Notes: a model not told the origin generated them from the sequence alone. DNA of 64,000 bases from Aquipuribacter sp. SD81 (GCF_037153975.1 NZ_JBBAYJ010000012.1:50901-114900), one strand, 5' to 3'. Positions 1-8,559 are shown, numbered from the stretch's first letter. A program made the numbers and translations.

Positions 1-1
1 C

Positions 2-1729
2 GGCACCGCGTCCGCCGGCGCCGCGTCCGCCGCGCCCCCGTCCGGCACGGGCGCCGGGAAGGCGCCCAAGGCCGCCTTCACCCTCACCATCGCCCACAAC
101 AACGACGGCGAGTCCGCGCTCACGCCCACCGAGATCGACGGCGGCGAGTACGGCGGCGTCGCCCGCTTCGCCTCCGTCGTGGAGCGCATCGAGCGCGAGT
201 CGCTGAGCGGCCGGCCCGCTCCGGGGCAGTCCGGCAAGCGGGGCTTCCTCCTGCTCAACTCCGGCGACAACTACCTGGCCGGCGCCGAGCTCAACGCCTC
301 CCGCCAGGAGGGTGCGCCCTTCTACGACGCCGTGGCGGTCGACTACCTCGACTACGACGCCCTCGCCATCGGCAACCACGAGTTCGACTTCGGGCCCGAG
401 ACGCTCGCCCGCTTCATCTCCTCGGTGCCGGACACGACGTTCGTGTCGGCCAACCTCGACGTGTCGGGCGTGCCCTCACTGGCGGCGCTGGCCGCGGACG
501 GCTCGATCGCCGCCAGCACGGTCGTGCGCGAGCGCGGTGAGCGCATCGGCGTCATCGGCCTCACGACGCCCGAGCTGCCGACCATCTCCTCCCCCGGCGA
601 CGTCGTCGCGCGGCCGGAGCTGGTCGACATCACCCAGGCGCAGGTCGACCTGCTCACCGACTCCGGCGTCGACATCATCGTGCTGCAGTCGCACCTGCAG
701 GACATCAACGAGGAGCTCGAGCTCGTCACCGAGCTGAGCGGCGTCGACGTCGTGATCGGCGGTGGCGGTGCGGAGCTGCTGGCGGACGAGGACGACCTGC
801 TCGTGCCCGGCGACACGCGCCTCGACGACTACCCGCTGTACTCCACGGACGCCGACGGCGTCGAGGTCCCGGTCGTCACCACGCTCGGCTCCTGGCGCTA
901 CGTGGGCGCGCTGACGGTGAACTTCGACCGCAGCGGCGAGGTCCTCTCGGTCGACGAGGACGCCTCCGGCGTCCGCCGCGTGTCCTCGGTCGGCCCCGAC
1001 GCGGTCGAGCCCGACCCGTACCTGCTGGAGAACGTCGAGGAGCCCGTGCAGGACTACCTCGACGCGCTCGAGGCGAACGTCGTGGCGCAGAGCCAGGTCG
1101 TCCTCGACCTGCAGACCGTCGACGTCCGCACCGGCGAGTCCAACGGCGGCAACCTCATGGCCGACATGCAGCTCGCCATCGCCACGCAGCAGGCCGCCGA
1201 GTTCGGCACGCCCGTGCCGGACCTCGCCTTCCACAACGGCGGCGGCATCCGCGGCAACATCGACCAGCCCGAGGGCCCGATCACCGAGGCGGACACGTTC
1301 CGCATCGCGGCGTTCTCCAACTTCGTGTCGGTCGCGCCGGAGTACACCGCGGCGCAGCTCAAGCAGCTGCTGGAGACCGGTGCGGCGTCCTACCCGGCCG
1401 CCAACGGCGCGTTCGTGCAGATCGCCGGCGCGAGCTACACGATCGACGCGTCCCGCCCGGCCGGTGACCGCATCACCGAGCTCACGCTCGACGACGGCAC
1501 CGAGATCATCTCCGGCGGCGTCGTCCTCGACCCGACGAGCACGTACGCGGTCGCCTCGAACGACTTCTCGCTGGCCGGTGGCGACGGCTACCCGGCGGTC
1601 GACTTCGTGCGGCTCGGCGTGCAGTACCAGCAGGGGCTCGTCACGTACCTGAGCGAGGACCTCGGCGGCGTCGTGACCGCGGCGGACTACCCCCGCGGCG
1701 GCGAGGGCCGCATCACGATCCTGCCGTGA
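2..1729 (+). CDS. 5'-nucleotidase / metallophosphatase (UshA-type), 5' end outside window
   Basis: Exported metal-dependent phosphoesterase that would remove phosphate from extracellular nucleotides. The frame is open from base 2, so the gene starts upstream of the window. A GTG at 179 is not the real start, because the first metallophosphatase motif (HNNDGES, near base 95) lies before it. The N-terminal domain continues with NSGDNYLAG and GNHEFDFG (metal and phosphate ligands). The C-terminal 5'-nucleotidase domain shows HNGGGIRGN, FSNFVSV and SNDFSLAGGDGYP. About 575 residues are visible, ending in ITILP with no LPXTG or membrane anchor, so the product is probably soluble and secreted. Substrate specificity cannot be read from sequence. 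Confidence 0.88.
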   Translation, partial: GTASAGAASAAPPSGTGAGKAPKAAFTLTIAHNNDGESALTPTEIDGGEYGGVARFASVVERIERESLSGRPAPGQSGKRGFLLLNSGDNYLAGAELNASRQEGAPFYDAVAVDYLDYDALAIGNHEFDFGPETLARFISSVPDTTFVSANLDVSGVPSLAALAADGSIAASTVVRERGERIGVIGLTTPELPTISSPGDVVARPELVDITQAQVDLLTDSGVDIIVLQSHLQDINEELELVTELSGVDVVIGGGGAELLADEDDLLVPGDTRLDDYPLYSTDADGVEVPVVTTLGSWRYVGALTVNFDRSGEVLSVDEDASGVRRVSSVGPDAVEPDPYLLENVEEPVQDYLDALEANVVAQSQVVLDLQTVDVRTGESNGGNLMADMQLAIATQQAAEFGTPVPDLAFHNGGGIRGNIDQPEGPITEADTFRIAAFSNFVSVAPEYTAAQLKQLLETGAASYPAANGAFVQIAGASYTIDASRPAGDRITELTLDDGTEIISGGVVLDPTSTYAVASNDFSLAGGDGYPAVDFVRLGVQYQQGLVTYLSEDLGGVVTAADYPRGGEGRITILP

Positions 1730-1764
1730 CCGGCAGGTCGTCGGCGGCAGGCCGCTGACACCGC

Positions 1765-1799
1765 GGAGGGGCCCCGACCGGACCGGTCGGGGCCCCTCC
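1765..1799. terminator. Inverted repeat between convergent genes (bidirectional terminator)
   Basis: Two perfectly complementary 17-base arms (1765-1781 and 1783-1799) are separated by one base; the innermost pairs must open to form the loop. It sits between the convergent nucleotidase and glnR genes and has no T-run, as is usual at this GC content. Confidence 0.7.
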
Positions 1800-1852
1800 T
1801 GCGTGCGTCTCGAGGACGGGGCGAACGCGCCCGCGGACCGGCGCCCGCGGCC

Positions 1853-2557
1853 TCAGTCCGTCGCGTCGTCCTCAACGGCGGCGCGGCCCACGACGAGGCG
1901 GTAGCCGACGTTGCGGACGGTGCCGATGAGGTGCTCGTGCTCCGCGCCGAGCTTCGCGCGCAGCCGGCGCACGTGGACGTCGACGGTGCGGGTGCCGCCG
2001 AAGTAGTCGTAGCCCCACACCTCCTGCAGCAGCTGTGCGCGGGTGAACACCCGGCCGGGGTGGGCGGCCAGGAACTTCAGCAGCTCGAACTCCTTGTACG
2101 TGAGGTCGAGGACGGTGCGCCGGACGCGGGCGGTGTACGTGCTCTCGTCGATGACGACGTCGCCCGCGACGATCTCCCCCGGCCCGTCCGCCGCGTCGTC
2201 GCGCGGCGCGACGGCCGCCGCCGCGAGCCGCACGCGCGCGTCGACCTCGGCCGGACCCGCGTCGTGGAGGACGACGTCCGTCACGCCCCAGTCACCGGAC
2301 ACCGCGGCGAGGCCGCCCTCGGTGAGCACGGCCAGCACGGGGGTGTCCGGCGCCGTCGTCCGCAGCAGCCGGCACAGCGCGCGCGCCGCGACGAGGTCGC
2401 GGAGGCAGTCGACGAGGACGACGTCGGCGTCACCCAGGTCGACGAGGGCACCCGGCACGCCCGGCAGGACGTCGACCCGGTGCGGGAGCAGCGCGAGGGC
2501 GGGCAGGGCGGAGGTGGAGGGGCTGAGGACGTCACCGAGCAGCACGAGTCGGGCCAC
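1853..2557 (-). CDS. glnR: GlnR, nitrogen response regulator (OmpR-type)
   Basis: DNA-binding master regulator of nitrogen assimilation genes. The 234-residue product has the GlnR layout: a receiver-like N-terminal domain with atypical phospho-acceptor surroundings ([20 protein letters not shown], then [12 protein letters not shown] and [13 protein letters not shown]) and a winged-helix output domain ([58 protein letters not shown]). This wording is characteristic of GlnR rather than of generic OmpR-type regulators. The GTG at 2557 is chosen because an AGGAGG box lies 7 bases upstream; an open frame continues further but is low complexity. No kinase gene is adjacent, as expected for an orphan regulator. 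Confidence 0.92.
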   Translation of the reverse strand: MARLVLLGDVLSPSTSALPALALLPHRVDVLPGVPGALVDLGDADVVLVDCLRDLVAARALCRLLRTTAPDTPVLAVLTEGGLAAVSGDWGVTDVVLHDAGPAEVDARVRLAAAAVAPRDDAADGPGEIVAGDVVIDESTYTARVRRTVLDLTYKEFELLKFLAAHPGRVFTRAQLLQEVWGYDYFGGTRTVDVHVRRLRAKLGAEHEHLIGTVRNVGYRLVVGRAAVEDDATD

Positions 2558-2665
2558 GCCTCGTCCTCCTGTCGCCGTCGGATGGCTCGGCTCGGAGGAT
2601 AGGGCGTGCCGGGCGCCGCCCCGGCGCTCGGTCCCGGTGCGTGCGGCCTCTGGCACGATGCCGGG

Positions 2666-3418
2666 GTGCTCGCCCGCGTGATCGTCCTGCTCGGCGCACT
2701 GGGGGCGGCCGCCGCTCTCACCCTCGTGCCGCTGCTGGCGGGCGGCCCGCTCGGGCCGTGGTGGACGTCGCTCGCCTTCGTCGCGGTCGTCGCGGCGGTC
2801 GGCTACGGGTGGACGCGGCTGCTCCAGGTGCCGGTCGGCTGGGGGGTCGGCTGGATCGTGGTGGGCACCGGCGTCACGGGGGCCGTCCTCGTGCAGCTCG
2901 ACGGCACCGACGACCTCGAGTGGGTGCCCGCGGTCTTCGCCGTCGGGGTCGTCGTCGCCTTCGTGCACCAGATGGGCCGGCGCGACGGCCGGCCGCGCCT
3001 GGTCGAGTCCGTGTCCGCGAGCGTGAGCGGCCAGGCGGTCGTCCTGCTCGGCACCGGCTGGCTCGCCGCCGACGCCGGCACCGGCTCCGTCGCGCCGCTG
3101 CTGGTCGGCGCGACGGGGTGCGTGAGCGCGGCCCTCGTCATGAGCGTCCCGTGGCCCCGCCCGGTCACCCTCCCGCTCGCCACGGTCGCGGGCGGGCTGC
3201 TCGCGGGCGCCCTCGGCGGCTGGGTCGTCGAGGGCACCGGCGTGCTGCCGGCGCTCGCGCTCGGCGCGGTCTCGGGCGCGACGACCGCGGGCCTGCACGT
3301 GCTGCTGTACCGGCAGCCGACGACCTCGCACCGCCGCGCGGCGGTGTCCGCGGGGGCCGCGTGCGTCATGGCCGCCGGCCTCGGCGTGCACGTCGGCGCC
3401 CGCCTCACCCTGGGCTGA
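2666..3418 (+). CDS. Multi-spanning membrane protein of unknown function
   Basis: A 250-residue protein made almost entirely of hydrophobic segments: about eight membrane spans, starting with [21 protein letters not shown]. Loops are short and positively charged; MGRRDGRPR is the only sizeable one. No catalytic or transporter signature is recognisable. The GTG at 2666 is preferred to upstream codons because it begins right before the first span. It diverges from glnR with about 108 bases between them. The gene may belong to a conserved glnR neighbourhood, but I cannot assign a function. Confidence 0.75.
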   Translation: MLARVIVLLGALGAAAALTLVPLLAGGPLGPWWTSLAFVAVVAAVGYGWTRLLQVPVGWGVGWIVVGTGVTGAVLVQLDGTDDLEWVPAVFAVGVVVAFVHQMGRRDGRPRLVESVSASVSGQAVVLLGTGWLAADAGTGSVAPLLVGATGCVSAALVMSVPWPRPVTLPLATVAGGLLAGALGGWVVEGTGVLPALALGAVSGATTAGLHVLLYRQPTTSHRRAAVSAGAACVMAAGLGVHVGARLTLG

Positions 3419-3441
3419 GCGCCGGCCGCCGGGCGCCGCCC

Positions 3442-3469
3442 CTCAGGTGCGCCGCCCGGCTGCCGATCG
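3442..3469 (+). promoter_or_regulatory. Candidate sigma-28 (FliA/WhiG)-type promoter
   Basis: CTCA at 3442-3445, a 16-base spacer, then GCCGATCG at 3462-3469, resembling the TAAA-N15-GCCGATAA consensus of FliA/WhiG sigma factors. The same 12-base stretch (CGGCTGCCGATC) with the same spacer length recurs at 39496-39523 before a GGDEF-EAL gene. It lies about 50 bases upstream of the exported-protein gene at 3520. Confidence 0.4.
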
Positions 3470-3519
3470 ACGGGGTGGCCGCGGCGCTCCGACCGCGGCG
3501 GCAGCGACGGGGGGACGTC

Positions 3520-4017
3520 ATGACCGGCACGCCGCAGCACCGCGCCGCCGTCGGCCGCGCACGCGGCACGAGGGCCCGTCGCCGCGCGTCCCTGGTCGCC
3601 TGGGTCGTCGCCCTCGCGCTGCCGGCGGCCGCGGCCGCGGCCCTGTGGACCGTCGGCGGCGCCGGGGTCGGCGGGGGCCGGGCGACGACCGCGCAGGACC
3701 TCGTCGTGACGCCCGGCACGGCCGGCGCGCAGCTGTTCCCGGGCGGCTCCGGCGACGTCGTGTTCGCCGTGTCGAACCCCAACCCGTTCCCGGTGCGCGT
3801 CACGGGCGTCACCCTCGGCGCCGTCACCGGCCAGGGCGCGTGCGGCGCGTCGAACTTCACCACCTCCGCCGGCACGGTCGCGCCGGTGACCCTGGCGGCC
3901 GGCGCCTCCGGCGACGTCACCGTGGTCGGCGGCCTCACGATGGTGGCCGCGGCGGGTGACGCGTGCCAGGGCGTCACCGTCCAGGTCGCGGGCACGCTGG
4001 TCGCCGCACAGGTCTGA
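3520..4017 (+). CDS. Exported protein of unknown function with beta-sandwich-like domain
   Basis: A 165-residue secreted or membrane-anchored protein. After an Arg-rich N-terminus comes one hydrophobic segment (residues about 26-42, LVAWVVALALPAAAAAALW), then a Gly/Thr/Val-rich domain with NPNPFPVRVTGVTLG, typical of immunoglobulin-like surface domains. Two Cys (GACGAS and GDACQG) could form a disulfide. The ATG at 3520 follows a GGGGGA ribosome site. The frameshifted exported protein follows 8 bases downstream, so the two probably form a small secreted-protein operon. The function is unknown; a pilin- or coat-like structural role is possible but is inference only. Confidence 0.65.
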   Translation: MTGTPQHRAAVGRARGTRARRRASLVAWVVALALPAAAAAALWTVGGAGVGGGRATTAQDLVVTPGTAGAQLFPGGSGDVVFAVSNPNPFPVRVTGVTLGAVTGQGACGASNFTTSAGTVAPVTLAAGASGDVTVVGGLTMVAAAGDACQGVTVQVAGTLVAAQV

Positions 4018-4025
4018 GGCGGGCC

Positions 4026-4480
4026 GTGACCCGCCGCGCGCCGCGGGTGGGGCCCGCCCGCTCGGGGGCGCGCCTGCTCGCCGCGCTGCTCGCGTGGGTG
4101 CTGGTCTGGCTCGTGAACGCCGGCGCGGCGCACGCGTGGACCACGCCGGGTGCGGGGGCGGGGTCGGCCGGGGCCGCCACGCTCGCCGCGCCGAGCGCGG
4201 TGACCGCCCGGTGCTCGCTGCTGCTGCCGAGCGGCGTCGACGTCGCGTGGAGCCGGGCACCCCGGCCGTGCCCGGCACGCGCCACGTGGTCGCCCGCTCC
4301 GCCGACGGCGGGACGACGTGGACCGTGCTCGCGACGACCACCGCCACGTCCCTCGTCGACCAGCCAGGCCTCCTCGGCACGTACCGCTACCGCGTGACGT
4401 CGGTCGTCGGCGGCTGGAGCCGTGCGGCGGCGGCGCCCTACCCCACGCGGAACCTGACCCTCGGCCTGCTCTGCACGTGA
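4026..4480 (+). pseudogene. Exported fibronectin-III-like protein with apparent -1 frameshift
   Basis: Two frames must be joined to obtain a sensible protein. From GTG 4026 the frame gives a signal peptide (LLAALLAWVLVWLVNAGAAHA) and SAVTARCSLLLPSGVDVAW. From about 4250 the protein-like text moves to another frame: PAVPGTRHVVARSADGG, TWTVLATTTATSLVDQPG, TYRYRVTSVVGGW, ending in LTLGLLCT at 4480. Restoring one base near 4252-4256, in a run of C and G, would give an uninterrupted product of about 151 residues with a fibronectin-type beta-sandwich. Either the gene is broken, the base is a sequencing error, or there is recoding; I favour the first two. It follows the exported protein at 3520. Confidence 0.6.
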
Positions 4481-4586
4481 AGGCGCGTGCCGTGCGCCGC
4501 CCGGTTCGTCGCGCACGAGGCGGCCCGCGGATCCGCATGCCGGACGGCCCGGGAACACGCGCGCCCCGCCACCGCTTGGTTCGGTC

Positions 4587-5084
4587 GTGGACCCCCTGCT
4601 CGCGCGCGCGCTGCTGCTCGCCGCCGTCATGGCCGCGGTCGTCGTGGCCGGCCTGGTCGTGCGTGCCCGGGAGCGGCGCGTCCGGCGCCGCGACCTCGCG
4701 CCCACGACCGCGGCCGTCTCCCTGCCCGACCTCGCCGCCGGGACGCTCGACCGGCCGGCGGGGACCGTCGCGACCGTCGTGGTCGTCGGCACCCGGGCCT
4801 GCTCGGACTGCGCCCGTACCCTCGCCGCGCTCCGGGCCGCCCTCGGCGCACGTCCGGGCGTGACGGTCGCGCACGTGCTCGCCGAGCGCGTGCCGGACCT
4901 CGTCGAGCGGCTCGACGTCCGCACCGCCCCGACCGTCCTCCTTGCCGACGCGGCCGGCGTCGTCGTGGTCTCGCACCCCGGCGCGGTCGACGCCGACCGG
5001 GTCGCCGCGGCGCTCGACGTGCTCGCGGCCGGCCGCCGCCCCTCGCTGGACGCGGCGCCGCCGGCGACCCGGAGCGCGGCGTGA
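4587..5084 (+). CDS. Membrane-anchored thioredoxin-like protein (CxxC)
   Basis: A 165-residue thiol-disulfide protein. One N-terminal membrane anchor (residues about 5-26, ARALLLAAVMAAVVVAGLVV) is followed by a thioredoxin fold outside the membrane. The redox motif is in VVGTRACSDCARTLAAL (CSDC, about residues 72-75), and the cis-Pro loop is TAPTVLLAD. Its GTG start at 4587 is the first in frame after a 100-base spacer that holds no other gene. The next gene (DUF4395) overlaps it by 4 bases, a pairing seen often in actinobacteria that suggests a shared redox or sulfur-related role. The partner is unknown. Confidence 0.8.
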   Translation: MDPLLARALLLAAVMAAVVVAGLVVRARERRVRRRDLAPTTAAVSLPDLAAGTLDRPAGTVATVVVVGTRACSDCARTLAALRAALGARPGVTVAHVLAERVPDLVERLDVRTAPTVLLADAAGVVVVSHPGAVDADRVAAALDVLAAGRRPSLDAAPPATRSAA

Positions 5085-5572
5085 CGGGCACGGCGATCGC
5101 GCCCGGCACGGCGGCCGGCCCGCGCCCGCCGGGAGCGGTCGACCCCCGCGGCCCGCGCGTCGCCGCGGCCGGCACCTCGCTCGTCCTCGCCGCGACCGTG
5201 CTCACCGGGTCGGTGTGGCTGCTCGCGCTCCAGGCGGTCGTCTTCGCGCTCACGGTCGTGCTCGGTCCGGGCCGCGGCCCGTGGGGCGCCCTGTTCCGGG
5301 TCGCCGTGCGACCGCGGCTCGGCCCGCCCGCGTTCTGGGAGGACGCCGCCGCGCCGCGCTTCGCCCAGCTCGTGGGGCTCGGAGTCGTCGGCGCGGGCCT
5401 CGCGCTGTGGGCGCTGGGCGTGCCGGGAGCGGTCGTCGGCTCCGCCGCGGCGGCGCTCGTCGCCGCGGGCCTCAACGCCGGCTTCGGCATCTGCCTCGGC
5501 TGCGCGCTGTACCGGGCCGGCCTGCGCCGGCGGCGCCTCAGTAGACGAGCGAGCGGGCGCCCGGCGCCATGA
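5081..5572 (+). CDS. DUF4395 family membrane protein
   Basis: A 163-residue integral membrane protein with the DUF4395 pattern: DPRGPRVAAAGTSLVLA at the first span, then an LGPPAFWEDAAAPRFAQ loop and two or three further spans ending in NAGFGICLGCALYR, which carries a Cys pair. It starts at GTG 5081, overlapping the thioredoxin-like gene's stop codon, so translation is probably coupled. The membrane-embedded Cys pair next to a CxxC partner makes a disulfide-exchange role plausible, though this is inference. Its last 35 bases overlap the convergent DsrE gene. Confidence 0.8.
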   Translation: MTGTAIAPGTAAGPRPPGAVDPRGPRVAAAGTSLVLAATVLTGSVWLLALQAVVFALTVVLGPGRGPWGALFRVAVRPRLGPPAFWEDAAAPRFAQLVGLGVVGAGLALWALGVPGAVVGSAAAALVAAGLNAGFGICLGCALYRAGLRRRRLSRRASGRPAP

Positions 5573-5921
5573 CCTCCTGCACGAGCACGGCGGCGCCGGC
5601 GATGCGCGCCCCCGGCACGAGGTCGGCCTCGGTGAGCGAGCGGCGCGCCGCGCACTGCGAGCAGACCGTCACCGTCCCCTCGGTCGCGACGAGCGCGAGG
5701 AGCTCGAGCGGGTCGGCCGCGTGCTCGAGCACGAACCCCTCGGCGCCGCGCACCGCGAGCCGGGTCGCCTCGCCGGTCAGCCAGAGCGACACCGCCACCC
5801 CGGCGGCGACCGCGGTCGAGGCGACCGTCAGGGCCTGGCTGCAGCGCTCGGGCGCCTCCGCCCCGCACGTGACCTTGACCACGAGGGAGGCCGGCGCGGG
5901 GTCCGGGGAGAGCTCGTCCAC
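5538..5921 (-). CDS. DsrE-family protein
   Basis: A 127-residue cytoplasmic protein of the DsrE/DsrF fold, whose members bind or relay sulfur or act as small regulatory subunits. The start reads LVVKVTCGAEAPERCSQAL; the middle is GVAVSLWLTGEATRLA, and TVCSQCAARR carries a CxxC at about residues 87-90 where sulfur-transfer members have their reactive Cys. A third Cys lies near residue 19. The GTG at 5921 is the first in-frame start; the 23-base gap to the next plus-strand gene makes this a divergent pair. It overlaps the DUF4395 gene tail to tail. Confidence 0.72.
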   Translation of the reverse strand: MDELSPDPAPASLVVKVTCGAEAPERCSQALTVASTAVAAGVAVSLWLTGEATRLAVRGAEGFVLEHAADPLELLALVATEGTVTVCSQCAARRSLTEADLVPGARIAGAAVLVQEVMAPGARSLVY

Positions 5922-5932
5922 GCCGCCGAGGC

Positions 5933-5938
5933 TACGAT
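5933..5938 (+). promoter_or_regulatory. -10 box of a leaderless promoter (TACGAT)
   Basis: TACGAT ends 6 bases before ATG 5945, the spacing expected when transcription starts at the initiation codon. Confidence 0.5.
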
Positions 5939-5944
5939 GGCCGC

Positions 5945-6046
5945 ATGCTCGAGGCCGTCTTCACGGGGCTCCTGGTCCTCTCGTCGCTCGCGATCGGCTG
6001 GGTCGGCCTCGTCGTCCTCTACAAGCTCTTCGCGGGTCAGCGCTGA
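5945..6046 (+). CDS. 33-residue single-span membrane protein
   Basis: ATG 5945 to TGA 6046 encodes 33 residues: MLEAVFTGLLVLSSLAIGWV, then GLVVLYKLFAGQR. It is one long hydrophobic helix with a short basic tail. The composition is not that of a random reading frame in GC-rich DNA (many Leu, Val, Phe and Tyr, no Arg/Pro/Ala excess), and a TACGAT -10 box is correctly placed for leaderless translation. The nitrobindin gene begins 28 bases downstream. I believe small proteins of this type recur next to nitrobindin in actinobacteria, but this is memory, not a search. Function unknown. Confidence 0.7.
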   Translation: MLEAVFTGLLVLSSLAIGWVGLVVLYKLFAGQR

Positions 6047-6074
6047 GGCGCGGCCGCACCCGGACCGGCACCCC

Positions 6075-6605
6075 GTGAGCCCCGCCCGACCCATCGAGAT
6101 CCCCGCCGACCTCGCGCGCCCGCTCGTGGCCGTCGGCTGGCTCGTCGGCACGTGGCAGGGCGCCGGCGAGGTCACGTACCCGACCATGGACCGCGCGGTG
6201 CCCTTCGGGCAGGAGGTCCGGGTCACGCACGACGGCCGGCCGTTCCTGCGGTGGGACTCCCGCACGTGGCAGCTCGACGAGGCCGGCGCGCTCGGCCAGC
6301 CGCTCGCGACGGAGACCGGCTTCTGGCGCGTGCCCGGCGGCGAGGCCGGCGTCGACGGCACCGACGTCGAGCTCCTGCTCGTGCACCCCATGGGCTACCT
6401 CGAGCAGTACCTCGGCCGCGCCCACGCCGGGAAGATCGAGCTGAGCACCGAGCTGGTCGCCCGCTCCACGGACGCCGCGGAGTACTCCGCCGCGCAGCGG
6501 CTGTACGGCTACGTGCAGGGCGACCTGCTGTGGGCCATGGACATGGTCGCCGTCGGGCAGCCGATGGGCTCGCACGCCTCGGCCCGCCTCAAGAAGGTCG
6601 CGTGA
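6075..6605 (+). CDS. Nitrobindin-like heme-binding beta-barrel protein (FABP family)
   Basis: A 176-residue cytoplasmic beta-barrel related to nitrobindin, a ferric-heme protein linked to nitric oxide and peroxynitrite chemistry. Family signatures are LVAVGWLVGTWQGAGEVTYP near the start, PFLRWDSRTWQL in the middle, and SHASARLKKV at the C-terminus, where His (about residue 167) matches the proximal heme ligand position. GTG 6075 is the start that leaves the GTW motif about 30 residues in, as in relatives. Its stop codon overlaps the start of the ygfZ-like gene. Confidence 0.88.
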   Translation: MSPARPIEIPADLARPLVAVGWLVGTWQGAGEVTYPTMDRAVPFGQEVRVTHDGRPFLRWDSRTWQLDEAGALGQPLATETGFWRVPGGEAGVDGTDVELLLVHPMGYLEQYLGRAHAGKIELSTELVARSTDAAEYSAAQRLYGYVQGDLLWAMDMVAVGQPMGSHASARLKKVA

Positions 6606-7633
6606 GCACCGCCGCCGGGATGCCGTCGAGCTCCGCCGGAGCGGTCCTCGTCGCCGACGGACCGGACGCGGGTGTGCCCGCGCACTACGGCGACCCGGTC
6701 CGCGAGCAGCGGCTGCTCGAGGAGGGCCTCGCCCACGTCGACCTGTCGACCCGCGGCGTCGTCACGGTGACCGGCCCCGACCGGCTCACGTGGCTGCACT
6801 CCCTGACGACGCAGGACCTGCGCACGCTGCCGCCGCGCACCTCGACCGAGGCGCTGCTGCTGAGCCCCAAGGGCCACGTCGAGCACGAGCTCCACGTGGT
6901 CGACGACGGCAGCACCACGTGGCTCGTCGTGGAGCCCGGGACGGCACCGGACCTCGTCGCCTTCCTCGACAGCATGCGCTTCATGCTTCGGGTGGAGGTC
7001 GCCGACGTCACCGCGGACTGGGCGGTCGTCGGCGAGCCCGTCGCGCGGGAGTCCGGCGAGGGCGAGCCGCTCGCCTGGGTCGACCCGTGGCCGCGGACGG
7101 GCGCGGTGAGCGCGGGCTACGGCAGCGACGACGCGAGCCACCCGGGACGCGAGCGCGCCTGGCGCGAGGTCCTCGTCCCCCGCGACCGGCTCGAGGCGGT
7201 GCTCGCCGAGCGCCCGCGCGCGGGGGTGTGGGCGGCCGAGGCGCTGCGCGTGGCGGCCGGGCGGCCGCGCCACCTGCGCGAGACCGACCACCGCACCATC
7301 CCCCACGAGCTCGACTGGCTCCGCACCGCCGTGCACCTGCAGAAGGGCTGCTACCGCGGGCAGGAGACCGTCGCCCGGGTCCACAACCTCGGCCGACCGC
7401 CCCGGCGCGTCGTGCTCCTGCACCTCGACGGGTCCGGTCACACGCTGCCCGCCGAGGGCGCGGAGCTGCACGCCGTCGACGGCGGGCGCGCCGTCGGGCG
7501 GCTCACGACCGTCGTGCGGCACCACGAGCTCGGGCCGATCGCGCTCGGCGTGGTCAAACGGAGCACGCCGGTCGACGCGGTGCTCGTCGCCGACGGGGTC
7601 GCCGCCTCGCAGGACGTGCTCGTCCGGCCGTAG
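6602..7633 (+). CDS. ygfZ: YgfZ/GcvT-type folate-binding protein
   Basis: A 343-residue tetrahydrofolate-dependent protein of the GcvT fold that supports iron-sulfur cluster assembly or repair. The diagnostic KGCYRGQE signature lies near residues 247-254 with the conserved Cys. The folate-domain start is VTVTGPDRLTWLHSLTTQDL, then LLLSPKGHVEHELHV. GTG 6602 overlaps the nitrobindin stop by 4 bases; about 45 residues of linker precede the conserved core. Co-expression with a heme protein fits a shared role in redox-cofactor protection, but that link is inference. Confidence 0.9.
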   Translation: MSTAAGMPSSSAGAVLVADGPDAGVPAHYGDPVREQRLLEEGLAHVDLSTRGVVTVTGPDRLTWLHSLTTQDLRTLPPRTSTEALLLSPKGHVEHELHVVDDGSTTWLVVEPGTAPDLVAFLDSMRFMLRVEVADVTADWAVVGEPVARESGEGEPLAWVDPWPRTGAVSAGYGSDDASHPGRERAWREVLVPRDRLEAVLAERPRAGVWAAEALRVAAGRPRHLRETDHRTIPHELDWLRTAVHLQKGCYRGQETVARVHNLGRPPRRVVLLHLDGSGHTLPAEGAELHAVDGGRAVGRLTTVVRHHELGPIALGVVKRSTPVDAVLVADGVAASQDVLVRP

Positions 7634-7641
7634 CCGAGCAC

Positions 7642-7647
7642 TAGGGT
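7642..7647 (+). promoter_or_regulatory. -10 box of a leaderless promoter (TAGGGT)
   Basis: TAGGGT ends 8 bases before GTG 7656 of the BKACE-family gene. Confidence 0.4.
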
Positions 7648-7655
7648 CTGCGGCC

Positions 7656-8531
7656 GTGAGCCGCTTCCTGCGCCCGCCCGCCGGCACCATGATCACCGTC
7701 GCACCGACCGGGGCGGAGTCGCGCCGGGCGGACGTGCCGAACCTCCCGACGACACCGGAGGAGATCGCGGCCGAGGCCGCCGCGTGCGAGCGGGCCGGCG
7801 CGGCCATGGTGCACGTCCACGTGCGCGACGCCGAGCACGCGCCGACCCTCGACCTGCCGCGGGTGCGCGAGACCCTGGCCGCGGTGCGGGAGGCGTGCGG
7901 CCTCGTCGTGCAGCTGTCGACCGGCGGCAGCGTCCACGACCCGCTCGACGCCCGTCTCGCGGTCCTGGACGCGGAGCCGGACTCGTGCTCGCTCACGCTC
8001 GGCACCGTCAACTTCGGCGACGACGTGTTCATGAACCCGTGGGGCTTCGTCGTCGACCTGTTCCGCGCGGCGCGCGAGCGCGGCATCGTGCCGGAGTTCG
8101 AGGTCTTCGACCTCGGCCAGCTCGCGACGCTGCGCCGGCTCCTGGACCGCGAGGGCCTGCCCGCCGGGGGGAAGGTGCACGTCGACCTCGTCATGGGCGT
8201 GCCCGGCGGCATGCCCGGCACGGCCGACACGCTCGTCGCGTGCGTCGCGGCGCTGCCGCCGGAGGTGACGTCGTGGTCGGCCACGGGCATCGGCCGCTCG
8301 CACCTCACCGTCCTCGCCGCCGCGCTGGCGGCGGGCGGGCACCTGCGCGTCGGCATGGAGGACGTGCTCGTGTGGTCCCGCGGGCCGGAGGGGGCCGTGC
8401 CGGTCGGGTCCAACGCCGACCTCGTCGCGCGCGCCGCCGGGGTGGCGACGCAGCTGCAGCGCCCGCCGCTGCCCGTGGCCGCCGCGCGCGAGCTGCTCGG
8501 GCTCGACGCCGCCCGCGCGTCGGTCGCCTGA
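7656..8531 (+). CDS. 3-keto-5-aminohexanoate cleavage enzyme family (BKACE, DUF849)
   Basis: A 291-residue TIM-barrel zinc enzyme that would condense a beta-keto acid with acetyl-CoA. Early motifs are MITVAPTGAESRRADVPNLP and MVHVHVRD, whose two His are zinc ligands; VVQLSTGG, TLGTVNFGDDVFMNPW, EFEVFDLGQ and RVGMEDVLVW (catalytic Asp/Glu region) follow. Length and order match the family, but BKACE enzymes use varied substrates and no catabolic partner genes are adjacent, so the true substrate is unknown. It has its own -10 box and stands alone. Confidence 0.88.
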   Translation: MSRFLRPPAGTMITVAPTGAESRRADVPNLPTTPEEIAAEAAACERAGAAMVHVHVRDAEHAPTLDLPRVRETLAAVREACGLVVQLSTGGSVHDPLDARLAVLDAEPDSCSLTLGTVNFGDDVFMNPWGFVVDLFRAARERGIVPEFEVFDLGQLATLRRLLDREGLPAGGKVHVDLVMGVPGGMPGTADTLVACVAALPPEVTSWSATGIGRSHLTVLAAALAAGGHLRVGMEDVLVWSRGPEGAVPVGSNADLVARAAGVATQLQRPPLPVAAARELLGLDAARASVA

Positions 8532-8559
8532 GCCCGGCCCGCAGCCGGGCGCGAGCGCC

